Shown piece after piece: positions 1-6,385 of a stretch of DNA of 7,101 nucleotides. Origin of the DNA: Planctomycetota bacterium (GTDB lineage: Bacteria > Planctomycetota > SZUA-567). The notes under the pieces were generated by a model, which was not told where the DNA came from, did not search any database, and saw only the letters and a program-made list of their open reading frames with translations. The position numbers and the translations under genes were made by a program. The stretch lies in NCBI GenBank assembly GCA_020860865.1, contig JAJBTL010000033.1:2296-9396 (forward strand), written 5' to 3'. The first letter of the stretch is position 1. Every line of letters starts with the position of its first letter.

Positions 1-250
1 CACCGGCGAGAACACCGTCCGCACCGAGGACCGCCTCCTTCACGTGAGGCGAGTTCGGCAGCATGGTAATGACAATTGGGCACGCGGCGGCAACAGCCCG
101 GGAGGAAGCTGCCGCATCGGCGCCTTCCTGTCGCATCTGTTCGACATTGTCCGGGAGGACGTCGTAGACCGTGACCGCGTGCCCGGCCTTGAGCAGGTTG
201 CGCACCATCGGTTTTCCCATGATGCCCAATCCGATGAATCCTATTTTCAT
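1..250 (-). CDS. garR: Tartronate semialdehyde reductase (2-hydroxy-3-oxopropionate reductase), N-terminal part, cut by window edge
   Basis: Reduces tartronate semialdehyde to D-glycerate with NAD(P)H in the cytoplasm, the step that returns glyoxylate carbon to central metabolism. The 83 visible residues begin MKIGFIGLGIMGKPM, which is the beta-hydroxyacid dehydrogenase signature with the dinucleotide-binding glycines G7, G9 and G12. They continue with NLLKAGH and later TMLPNSPHVKE, closely resembling E. coli GarR/GlxR as I recall it. An Asp (D30) ends the second Rossmann strand, which hints at NADH preference (inference). The ATG at 250 is preceded by GGAG seven bases upstream. The gene is last of the visible group and lies 71 bp downstream of the allantoinase gene, the same association as glxR with allB in the enterobacterial allantoin cluster. 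The catalytic lysine and C-terminal domain lie outside the window. GarR and GlxR cannot be told apart here; a close 3-hydroxyisobutyrate dehydrogenase relative is the main alternative. Confidence 0.9.
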   Translation of the reverse strand, partial: MKIGFIGLGIMGKPMVRNLLKAGHAVTVYDVLPDNVEQMRQEGADAAASSRAVAAACPIVITMLPNSPHVKEAVLGADGVLAG

Positions 251-321
251 GTTATCTCCGTGGTTACGGTTTGTGCTACGAATGGTTTGTCCAAGGGCAC
301 CGCGCCAGGCGAGAAGCCTAT

Positions 322-1677
322 CTATTTGACGCGTTGGATATATCTGGAATGGCCTTCCGGAATCATGAGTTTTCCCTTGTCCGCTACAACCACCCCCCGC
401 ACCATGGTGAGAACCGGCCAGCCCTTGAAGCGACGCCCGAGGTACGGCGACCACTTGTTCTTCGCCTTGATGTCGTCCTTCGTGTATTCCTTGTCGAGGT
501 CCATGTCCACCAGGACAAGATCGGCGTCGTAGCCAACCTCGATGCGTCCCTTGTTGGGAAGACCGTAAATTGCGGCCGGGTTGTAGCTGGTCATCCGGAC
601 GAGCCGTTCAAGACTGAGTTTTCCTTGGTTGACGCCGTTCAGGAAACAAGCCAGTTCCACCTCGATTCCCGGGATGCCGTTCGGGGAAGCCCAGATGTTC
701 TTTTCACCCGCGACCTTTTCCGCCGTCTCGTAGGGCGAATGATCCGAACCGATGGTGTCGACGTACCCCTCGCCGATGAGTTCCCACATCCGCTCCATAT
801 TGGCCTGGTCGTGCATGGTCGGGGAAAATTTGAGATACGGACCTTTTTCCTTGAGATCGTCGACAGTAAAGGTGAAATACTGCGGGCATGATTCGGCGTA
901 GACTTTCAAGCCTTCCGCCTTGGCCTGGTGAATCTCCAGAAGCCCTTCCACCGTGCTGACGTGCGGGAAAATAATGGTCGCGCCGGTAAGCCTGGCGAAG
1001 AAGATCGCCCGCCGGATAGCTTCCCATTCGCCGAATCCGGGCCGGGATTCGTTGAAGGACAGTGGATCGGTACGACCGGCGTCGTGCGCTTTTTTCTCAA
1101 AAAGTTTGATGATTTCGTCGTTCTCGGCGTGGATTATCATGAGTCCGTCGACATCGTGAATGATCTTGAGGCCCTCATACAGCGTGGCGTCGTTGACGAA
1201 CCCCATTATCGGCGACGACTGGCACATAAACACCTTGATCGCCGTCACCCCGGTGTCGCACCACAGCGCCCGGGTGTCGGGCAGGCTTCCCGCATCGAGG
1301 CCGCCGTGAACGCCGTAGTCGACATAGCCGCGTCCCTTGTAGGCGTCGAGGCTGATCTGGAGGGCTTTTTTGTTGAGAATGATGGGATCGTGAATCGGCA
1401 TGAGGATGCAGGTGGTTACGCCGCCAACGGCGCACGCCGCCGTCCCGTGGCTAAAATCTTCTCGGTGGGTATTGCCCGGATCTTCGAAATGGACATGGGC
1501 GTCGATGGCGCCGGGGAGGACGTATTTGCCGCCAGCGTCGATGACTTTTTCCGCATCCACCAGAACGCCTTCGGCAAGGATGTGGCTGATCCGTCCGTCG
1601 GTGACGCCAATCGATCCGGAAAAACGACCGTCCTTGGTGACAATGGTGCCGCCCTTTATCAATGTATCAACCTTCAT
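322..1677 (-). CDS. allB: Allantoinase (AllB-type cyclic amidohydrolase)
   Basis: Predicted Zn-dependent amidohydrolase that hydrolyses the hydantoin ring of allantoin to allantoate. It has 451 residues; E. coli AllB has about 453. All binuclear metal ligands of the superfamily are visible: H61 and H63 in DAHVHFEDPG, the carbamylated lysine K148 in TAIKVFM, H183 in IIHAEN, H239 in FPHVS and D312 in GSDHSP. ESCPQYF (262-268) and GSDHSPY favour allantoinase over dihydroorotase (TDHAPH) or D-hydantoinase (SDHCPF). The C-terminus has the usual KGRIEVGYDADLVLVD strand. The ATG at 1677 has GGGAG six bases upstream. The gene lies 118 bp after the NCS1 permease gene, across a GC-rich hairpin region, and 71 bp before garR; both neighbours fit allantoin or ureide use. 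A hydantoinase or another cyclic-amide substrate remains possible, because family members with these motifs vary in specificity. Confidence 0.88.
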   Translation of the reverse strand: MKVDTLIKGGTIVTKDGRFSGSIGVTDGRISHILAEGVLVDAEKVIDAGGKYVLPGAIDAHVHFEDPGNTHREDFSHGTAACAVGGVTTCILMPIHDPIILNKKALQISLDAYKGRGYVDYGVHGGLDAGSLPDTRALWCDTGVTAIKVFMCQSSPIMGFVNDATLYEGLKIIHDVDGLMIIHAENDEIIKLFEKKAHDAGRTDPLSFNESRPGFGEWEAIRRAIFFARLTGATIIFPHVSTVEGLLEIHQAKAEGLKVYAESCPQYFTFTVDDLKEKGPYLKFSPTMHDQANMERMWELIGEGYVDTIGSDHSPYETAEKVAGEKNIWASPNGIPGIEVELACFLNGVNQGKLSLERLVRMTSYNPAAIYGLPNKGRIEVGYDADLVLVDMDLDKEYTKDDIKAKNKWSPYLGRRFKGWPVLTMVRGVVVADKGKLMIPEGHSRYIQRVK

Positions 1678-1795
1678 TATAGTCTCCCTTGAAGAAGTGG
1701 TGGCCCGGCCGCCCGGCCGGACGGGACGAAGCCCGTCTGGCGGTGTGGAACTCTTCTACGGACAGCCGGACCGACGAGAGTACAAGCTGGAATTA
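1678..1795 (-). promoter_or_regulatory. Intercistronic gap with two competing GC-rich hairpins
   Basis: The gap between permease and allantoinase genes holds two inverted repeats. The first pairs 1716-1725 with 1732-1741 around a 6-base loop (core GACGGG/CCCGTC; one A-C mismatch in the minus-strand RNA). The second pairs CCGGCC (1705-1710) with GGCCGG (1715-1720) around GCCC. They share 1716-1720, so only one can form at a time. No U-run follows on the minus strand, so these do not look like an intrinsic terminator. A role in mRNA processing or stability, or in uneven expression of permease and hydrolase, is an inference. Confidence 0.4.
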
Positions 1796-3202
1796 CTATG
1801 CCGGTTGTTTATCCGCCTCGATTGGAGCGGCGACCTCGTATTTTGTCCCGACAAGGAATTGCGGACTGAGCGGGTAGTATTTGCACAACAGGTAGTAAAT
1901 GATGAACGCCGGGACCATGCTAATGAACCAGGAAAGCTGTGGCTCCAGCAAACCGACAACCGCTCCTATTCCCAATGAAACCATGCCCTGCCAATTGACA
2001 CCCTTGAACGGGCCGGCGCTGTTGTACAACACCTGCAGGTTGTAGTTTTGCCTGCGGATGATGTAGTATTCGCAGACCATGACACCGAAGATGGGGCCGA
2101 AGAAGGCACTGTACAACTGGATGAAGGCGAGGAAGACGCTGGATTGGGTAATGCCCCAGGGGAAGGTGAAGAAGCTGAGGAAGACGCAGATGACCGCGGC
2201 CTTTTTGTAGGAAAACTTGGTGAATTCGACCAGCACATAGCCGGCGGGTACGAGATTATTGTAGAGGTTTGTGGTGAGCTGGGCGACGGCGATGAAGATT
2301 AGACAGACGATGAGGCCAAAGCTACTCGGAAGCATTTCGGTAAAGAGATGGATCGGGTCCCAATAACCGGTGATGCCGGCGGCGAGAAGTCCGATAAAAC
2401 CAAGAACCATGTTGGTGGGAACAAAGGCTATCCAGTGGAGCCAGGTGGTGTCTTTTGTTTTTACCCGACGGGACACGTCCCGCATATAGTCACTGATGTT
2501 CACCACAAGGGTGGTTGAGAACCCGAGCGCCGCCGTCACCGCTCCCCAGAAACCTATTCCCCAGGTGCCGGGAATGTCCATGAGGGTGTCGCTGATCTGG
2601 GCGCCGAAATTGGAGAAGATCGTGTACAGCATATAGGCGAGGGAAAGAAGAATGACGATGGCGCTGCAATTCTCGAGAATTTTTACCCCGCCCATGCCCG
2701 TGTAGGCGATGACCGCGTGCACGAGCTGGAAGAGGATGAAAATGACGATGAGGTTGTCGAACCCGAACATGCGCGTTGTCACGACGTTCAGGGCCGACGC
2801 GCCCACCCAGCTCTGGACGCCGAACCAGATGAGCCCGGGAAGGGCTCTGAACAAGGCGGGAAGCTTCAACCCGACCGTACCGAAGCACGACCGCGCCTGG
2901 ATGACGAAGGGTATGCCCCACTTGTGGCCGGCGGCGCCGTTCAGGGTGAGCACCACAGCGGTGACGGTCAACCCAAGTAAAAGGGCGAGAAAAGCCTGGT
3001 AAAGGTTGAGTACGCCGGCCGGCGGCACCAGGCTGGCGCCGAGCATAAAAGCGGCGATGGAAACATTGCCGCCCAGCCAGGCGCAGCAATAGGAAAACGG
3101 GTCCATAATCCGCACCTTGGTCGGCAAAAGATCCTCATGGAGATCCTTTGCCTCGATGACCTCGTGCGCTGCCTCTTCCGCGATTTTCTGTTCACTGGCC
3201 AT
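1796..3202 (-). CDS. NCS1-family permease (allantoin/hydantoin/nucleobase type)
   Basis: Inner-membrane secondary transporter of the nucleobase-cation symport-1 family, about 468 residues and about 12 hydrophobic segments, which is normal length. Counting from the ATG at 3208, family features include KWGIPFVIQARSCFG (96-110), PALFRALPGLIWFGVQSWVGA (117-137) with W128 and Q132 matching the substrate-stacking Trp and hydrogen-bonding Gln of Mhp1 TM3, NISDYMRDV (237-245) and TTNLYNNLVPAGY (312-324) in the TM8 region. Two in-frame ATGs occur at 3208 and 3202. GGAGG lies only 2 bases before the first and 8 before the second, so 3202 is preferred. It follows the cupin gene by 16 bp and precedes allB, so import of allantoin or a related cyclic ureide is the likeliest role. 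Substrate cannot be read from sequence alone; uracil, hydantoin or purines are alternatives. Confidence 0.88.
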   Translation of the reverse strand: MASEQKIAEEAAHEVIEAKDLHEDLLPTKVRIMDPFSYCCAWLGGNVSIAAFMLGASLVPPAGVLNLYQAFLALLLGLTVTAVVLTLNGAAGHKWGIPFVIQARSCFGTVGLKLPALFRALPGLIWFGVQSWVGASALNVVTTRMFGFDNLIVIFILFQLVHAVIAYTGMGGVKILENCSAIVILLSLAYMLYTIFSNFGAQISDTLMDIPGTWGIGFWGAVTAALGFSTTLVVNISDYMRDVSRRVKTKDTTWLHWIAFVPTNMVLGFIGLLAAGITGYWDPIHLFTEMLPSSFGLIVCLIFIAVAQLTTNLYNNLVPAGYVLVEFTKFSYKKAAVICVFLSFFTFPWGITQSSVFLAFIQLYSAFFGPIFGVMVCEYYIIRRQNYNLQVLYNSAGPFKGVNWQGMVSLGIGAVVGLLEPQLSWFISMVPAFIIYYLLCKYYPLSPQFLVGTKYEVAAPIEADKQPA

Positions 3203-3218
3203 GCCCATATCCTCCTTG

Positions 3219-3593
3219 TCATTTGTGCCGTGGATCGTCGGCCCGGGCGGGTTTGTTCCGCTCGTCCTCGATCAGGTCGTACCGAATAGGATTGTGGATA
3301 TCCAACAGGATGGAGTTGTCCTCCAGGCCAAGGGTGCCGTGTATTTCTCCCGGAGCGGCATAAAGGCAATCGCCGGGTCCGAGAATTCTTTTTTCGTCGC
3401 CGCACTGGATCTCGAACTTTCCCGCGACAATATAAATGAACTGCTGGTGGTGTTCGTGGGAATGCGGCATCACCCGGGAGCCCTTCTGGAAAATCATTTC
3501 TCCAGCCATCAGATTGTGGCTTCGCCCAAGCAAACGCTGGGTAACGCCACCTCCCTTGTCCGAAAACAGGATGTCCTTCAGTTCTACAAACAT
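3219..3593 (-). CDS. Small single-domain cupin protein
   Basis: A 124-residue protein made almost entirely of one cupin_2 beta-barrel. Motif 1 is G38-x5-H44-S-H46-EHHQQFIYIVAG, giving two metal-binding histidines; the usual glutamate of HxHxxxxE is Gln (Q51). Motif 2 is LGPGDCLYAAPGEIHG, with H85 as the third histidine ligand. The shape resembles KdgF-like small cupins. It is about half the length of the two-cupin ureidoglycine aminohydrolase (AllE/YlbA), so I do not call it that. The ATG at 3593 has GGGGAA a few bases upstream. It is the first gene of the cupin-permease-allantoinase-garR group, with only 16 bp to the permease start. Possible jobs are a small metal-dependent isomerase or hydrolase acting on a ureide intermediate, or a sensor; the reaction is unknown. 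The C-terminal tail (from about residue 106) is charged and probably flexible. Confidence 0.82.
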   Translation of the reverse strand: MFVELKDILFSDKGGGVTQRLLGRSHNLMAGEMIFQKGSRVMPHSHEHHQQFIYIVAGKFEIQCGDEKRILGPGDCLYAAPGEIHGTLGLEDNSILLDIHNPIRYDLIEDERNKPARADDPRHK

Positions 3594-3675
3594 CGGTTCC
3601 CCTTTCTATTCTTGATGAAAGAGAGTGTACTATGACCGGCGGCGATGAAACTGGTGTGGGAGTGCGCATCGGTGC

Positions 3676-3710
3676 ATTTTAAAGAAATGAGGATATGGCG
3701 TACCGGCCAT
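3676..3710 (-). promoter_or_regulatory. Candidate -10 and overlapping dyad upstream of the cupin gene
   Basis: On the minus strand TAAAAT (3681-3676) matches five of six -10 positions. No TTGACA-like box lies 16-18 bp upstream. Instead the inverted repeat ATGGC (3695-3699) / GCCAT (3706-3710) sits where the -35 would be. That fits an activator- or repressor-controlled promoter, but both elements are short and could be chance. Confidence 0.2.
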
Positions 3711-3745
3711 CGCGAACCAGCTTTGTGACAATAACGCGGTATGCT

Positions 3746-3758
3746 GTCGTATGTCGAC
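3746..3758. repeat. Small inverted repeat GTCG-N5-CGAC
   Basis: GTCG (3746-3749) and CGAC (3755-3758) flank TATGT. The half-site GTCGT also starts the larger dyad at 3814-3838, so the two could be weak and strong sites for one regulator. With four-base arms it may be chance. Confidence 0.2.
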
Positions 3759-3813
3759 TTTGGTACCGATCCGGAAGTTAGTCCGGGTCCAGGAAGGGTG
3801 AGGCGGCGACGGG

Positions 3814-3838
3814 GTCGTTTGAATAATCGATCAACGAC
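3814..3838. promoter_or_regulatory. Imperfect dyad, candidate operator or leader hairpin
   Basis: GTCGTTTGA (3814-3822) pairs with TCAACGAC (3831-3838) around an 8-base AT-rich centre, with one bulged base. It lies about 220 bp upstream of the cupin start and is the most symmetric element in this intergenic region. It could be a regulator site or, if transcribed, a stem-loop. No regulator gene is present in the window to pair with it. Confidence 0.3.
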
Positions 3839-3932
3839 GCTTCTTAACTGTGAGTCATTTTTGTCAGGATGGTTTTAGGCAAATTATTTCACTCCAAAAA
3901 CTATAGGGTGAGCATGCATTTTCGTGGTTGGT

Positions 3933-3999
3933 CATTTTTCCTGAAAAATGCTAAATGAATCTTTAGGAATGTGTAAAACTTCTGCCGTGACCATCGGCA
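3933..3999 (-). terminator. Weak hairpins downstream of the cyclase gene, possible terminator
   Basis: Reading the minus strand after the cyclase stop, TGCCG (3999-3995) pairs with CGGCA (3987-3983) around seven bases and is followed by GAAG and a run of only four T. Further on, CATTTTT (3950-3944) pairs with AAAAATG (3939-3933) but has no T-run after it. Neither is a convincing intrinsic terminator; read-through into the cupin operon or Rho-dependent ending is possible. Confidence 0.22.
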
Positions 4000-4041
4000 A
4001 AACCGCCACCAAGACAATCGATACTTTCTTACGAAATATTC

Positions 4042-4734
4042 TCAAGAATTGGACAGAATATCTTCTATGGCGACAAGTCTGATCGGGAAGGATTCAAGCC
4101 CTTCGATAGCCACCGGAAAAGCGAAAAGGTGAAATCGTTTCCGTTGGAGCGAATCGAGGTTAGCGACGTTTTCAATAATGGGAATGCCTGCATCCAGGAG
4201 AGCGTGATGATTGGGGTGACTGTCGTCATGCGGTACTTCGGCTCCATTGGCATCGACGCCAAGAAACTTTATACCGCGGTTTTTGAGAAAAGTTATGGCG
4301 TCGATGGTGAAGAATGGCGAGCGATCATACTTTGCCGTCCCATAGAAACGTGCGTAATGGATATTCACAAGTACCATATCGCCGGGATGGATCCCGCCGG
4401 CCCGGGCCTCCGCTTCCATGAGCAGTTCCGGGCCAATTGGTTGTTCGTCGTCCAGGCCCGGAAGATCCAGGAGAACCGCCTCGCCGCAGAGCGTGTCGAG
4501 AGGGAGGGTGGCGAGATCGGAACCGGCGGGATTGATGTGGTACGGTGTCTCTATATGCGTGCCAATGTGGCTGGTGAATTCAACTTCATGGGCGATATAC
4601 CATTGCCCCGCCAGCTCCCTGACGTCGGGATTGAAGCTTTCCACCTGGATTCGGCGGAGACGCAGTTTACGCGCTGCGTCGGTCGGTTTCAATGTTATAG
4701 ACAAATCCACAATACGCATGCCATTCCCAGTCAT
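4042..4734 (-). CDS. Cyclase-family metal-dependent hydrolase (kynurenine formamidase / isatin hydrolase superfamily)
   Basis: A 230-residue member of the PF04199-type fold, whose known members hydrolyse N-formylkynurenine, isatin and gamma-lactams with a metal-activated water. It starts like the family (MRIVDLSITL, residues 6-15). The metal motif HxGTHxDxPxH reads HIGTHIETPYH (H56, H60, H66), with Glu E62 in place of the usual Asp. Further ligand candidates are the HPNHH cluster (H173, H176, H177) and E188 in PIIENVANLD. The ATG at 4734 overlaps the stop of the DUF296 gene (ATGA), suggesting translational coupling. An in-frame ATG at 4719 with GGGA five bases upstream is the alternative start and would fit the family's usual N-terminus. 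Neighbours suggest a cyclic amide or formamide substrate in the same pathway as the aldolase-like enzyme. True kynurenine formamidase is unlikely, because no other tryptophan gene is present. Confidence 0.82.
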   Translation of the reverse strand: MTGNGMRIVDLSITLKPTDAARKLRLRRIQVESFNPDVRELAGQWYIAHEVEFTSHIGTHIETPYHINPAGSDLATLPLDTLCGEAVLLDLPGLDDEQPIGPELLMEAEARAGGIHPGDMVLVNIHYARFYGTAKYDRSPFFTIDAITFLKNRGIKFLGVDANGAEVPHDDSHPNHHALLDAGIPIIENVANLDSLQRKRFHLFAFPVAIEGLESFPIRLVAIEDILSNS

Positions 4735-5159
4735 TTTTTCACAAAGTGGCCGACGCCGAGATGGTCGACCATCTTGGTCAGCCCCATGTCCTCGACTTCA
4801 AGAAGCATAATCTCGGCGAGAAGAAGCACCTTGCACCCCGGCTCCAGATGGCCCATATATGTCCTATCCAGATCGGAGAAAACCATATGGAAATGCGGTT
4901 TGCCGTCGACGACGATACCCTGGACGGCGCACAATTCCATGGGCGCCTCGACCGTGAGTATTTCCACATGAAGCTTTTCCGCGAAGGTATCGACGCGGTT
5001 GTAGACGGCCTTTTGCAGGGAGCCGATGCAACCCAGCATGACTGCGTTTTTCACACCCTCCTTTTCCAACGCAGCAGTGACGCTTTCAAGAAGCAGTTCA
5101 TCTCTATCCAGGTTGATGATAATCGTTCTTCCTGTGCCTTTTCCGGTAAATACATTCAT
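4731..5159 (-). CDS. PPC/DUF296 domain protein
   Basis: A 142-residue protein consisting of one PPC (DUF296) domain, found in plant AT-hook proteins and as a stand-alone domain in bacteria. Visible family features are AVMLGCIGSLQKAV (39-52), the ELCAVQGIVVDGKPHFHMVF stretch (75-94) with paired histidines H89 and H91, and GHLEPGCKVLLLAEIMLLE (103-121). Bacterial members form trimers and some bind metal through the conserved histidines (family knowledge); their reaction is not established. There is no AT-hook, so a DNA-binding role is not supported. I place the start at 5159 because GGGAGG lies eight bases upstream; an ATG at 5186 in the same frame has no ribosome site. It lies 48 bp after the transaldolase-like gene and overlaps the cyclase gene by 4 bp, so it probably acts with those enzymes. 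Confidence 0.8.
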   Translation of the reverse strand: MNVFTGKGTGRTIIINLDRDELLLESVTAALEKEGVKNAVMLGCIGSLQKAVYNRVDTFAEKLHVEILTVEAPMELCAVQGIVVDGKPHFHMVFSDLDRTYMGHLEPGCKVLLLAEIMLLEVEDMGLTKMVDHLGVGHFVKK

Positions 5160-5207
5160 TTGCACGTCCTCCCGTCGAAGAAGCATTTTTGAAAAACCAT
5201 CGAGGGA

Positions 5208-6239
5208 TTATCGAAAATCCCTTATTCTCTCGACCAAGCGATCCCATCCGGCCACGAAAGAATCGCGAAAATACCGTACCGGTCCGAAATCTCTGAACTC
5301 CCCTATGGAAAGACCGTTGTCGTCATAGGCCCGGCGGAAGTCCGGAAGTTTTGCGCGAAGTTCCTCGATGGCGAACATGGAAAATTCGCTGTCCAACCTG
5401 TTTTCGATTCGTGGATTAAGCGCATTGAGTTCGGCAAAGGTCTTCCAGTTCATGGTCACGTCCATCTGTCCGCCGACCATATTGGTAAAATGGCTTGTGT
5501 TCCTGGCGCCTCCTCCGAGCATTCTTCCCGGATACCCGTTTTTCTTCATAATTCCGTATTGCTTGTGGGCGACGGCGGCACCGGCCTGGGCAAGTATTTC
5601 GTCATTGATTGGAATGGCGTGATCCTTGGCGTACTTCGTCAGGTATTCATCGAAAATACCGGTGATGTGGGTAACGAACAACGGCGGCGCCATGCCGAAT
5701 TCCTGCGAAGCTTCGATATACGTCTCCCACGCGGCGACCGCCTGGGATACCGACATGACCTCGGTGGCGATGATAGGGATATTGTTCCGCACCATCTCCC
5801 TTACCGCTGTCAGACCCGCTTCGACAATGGGGATTTTGGCGCAGAAGTTGGGTCGTAATTTAGAATAGGAAAGACTTTCCTCGCAAATAATTCTCGCCGT
5901 GTCGTCGTTGTACGGACTACCCTGTATGTCGACCAATCCGTCAGCTCCGCCCGTGTGTTCGAAGATGGCGAGAAACTTGTCCATAATCGGCACTGCCATG
6001 CACTGCTGGACAATATCCGCCGCCTTCTGGTCATCATCCTCCACAGCGACCACTGCCTTTACTATGTTGTCAACATACTGTTTTTTCTCGGGAATCTTCA
6101 TAACGCGCGCGCAAAACGCGGGATTGAGCGTACACGAAACCGCTCCCTCGGCCAAAGCCAGATCCACCTCCTCCAGCGTCGGGTTGTTGATCCAGGCGCG
6201 GGTCTGGGTCGTGGCCTTGACCTCTTGCATATAGGTCAT
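5208..6239 (-). CDS. Transaldolase-family class I aldolase, divergent
   Basis: A 343-residue protein of the transaldolase/fructose-6-phosphate aldolase (TIM-barrel) family. Known members make or break C-C bonds through a lysine Schiff base. Matches include NPTLEEVDLAL and VSCTLNPAF near the N-terminus (N39 as in the TNP motif), AKIPIVEAGLTAV with K135 as the probable Schiff-base lysine, IIATEVMSVSQA (156-167) and LGGGARNTSHFTNMVGGQMDVTMNW (241-265) as the late barrel strands. It is longer than fructose-6-phosphate aldolase (about 220) and slightly longer than TalB (317). The strand that normally carries the acid E96 of TalB reads GLVDIQGSP, and the serine-containing ISPF strand is replaced by FVTHITG, so ordinary sugar-phosphate transaldolase activity is doubtful (inference). 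The ATG at 6239 has GGAG six bases upstream. It is the first gene of the group with DUF296 and cyclase genes. Confidence 0.8.
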   Translation of the reverse strand: MTYMQEVKATTQTRAWINNPTLEEVDLALAEGAVSCTLNPAFCARVMKIPEKKQYVDNIVKAVVAVEDDDQKAADIVQQCMAVPIMDKFLAIFEHTGGADGLVDIQGSPYNDDTARIICEESLSYSKLRPNFCAKIPIVEAGLTAVREMVRNNIPIIATEVMSVSQAVAAWETYIEASQEFGMAPPLFVTHITGIFDEYLTKYAKDHAIPINDEILAQAGAAVAHKQYGIMKKNGYPGRMLGGGARNTSHFTNMVGGQMDVTMNWKTFAELNALNPRIENRLDSEFSMFAIEELRAKLPDFRRAYDDNGLSIGEFRDFGPVRYFRDSFVAGWDRLVERIRDFR

Positions 6240-6385
6240 GATTCACTCCTTTCTTTACGGCATGGATAGCGGATGCGAACCGAAGTTGTTCACATAAAAA
6301 TTCAGACGTGACTGTGTCGCCTACCGGCCAAATGAGGCGTAGTAACCGTCAAGCCTGTTTTGTTCCGTGAGCGTCCGGTCATGGC

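Larger units (their letters stand above)
3594..4041. promoter_or_regulatory. 448-bp intergenic region upstream of the cupin operon
   Basis: No coding frame here has a start, ribosome site and family likeness together. The segment should hold the promoter and operators for the cupin-permease-allantoinase-garR group and the end of the upstream transcript. I see inverted repeats at 3695-3710, 3746-3758 and 3814-3838 and weak hairpins near 3933-3999, listed separately. A minus-strand TAAAAT at 3676-3681 would make a -10 (transcript start near 3669, leader about 75 nt), but no good -35 lies at the correct distance, so an activator-dependent promoter is possible. No riboswitch class was recognised. 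Confidence 0.5.

Noticed and set aside
928..1692. 254-codon open frame on the plus strand
   Set aside because: Antisense shadow of the allantoinase gene, which keeps every metal ligand in the opposite strand.
3219..3593. Cupin as ureidoglycine aminohydrolase (AllE)
   Set aside because: AllE has two cupin domains and about 260 residues; this protein has one domain and 124.
2968..3669. 233-codon minus-strand frame overlapping the cupin and permease genes
   Set aside because: Out of frame with both; composition is Arg/Pro-rich as in shadow frames, with no family likeness.
3854..3939. Direct repeat GTCATTTTT at 3854-3862 and 3931-3939
   Set aside because: Nine low-complexity bases repeated within 450 bp are likely by chance.
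4129..4971. 280-codon open frame on the plus strand
   Set aside because: It lies antisense to the cyclase and DUF296 genes, which have clear family motifs; its own translation shows no recognisable domain and no good ribosome site.
3701..6329. TACCGGCCA shared by the regions upstream of both gene groups (3701-3709 and near 6321-6329)
   Set aside because: A shared 9-mer between two regions of this size is expected about once by chance; flanking bases do not match well.
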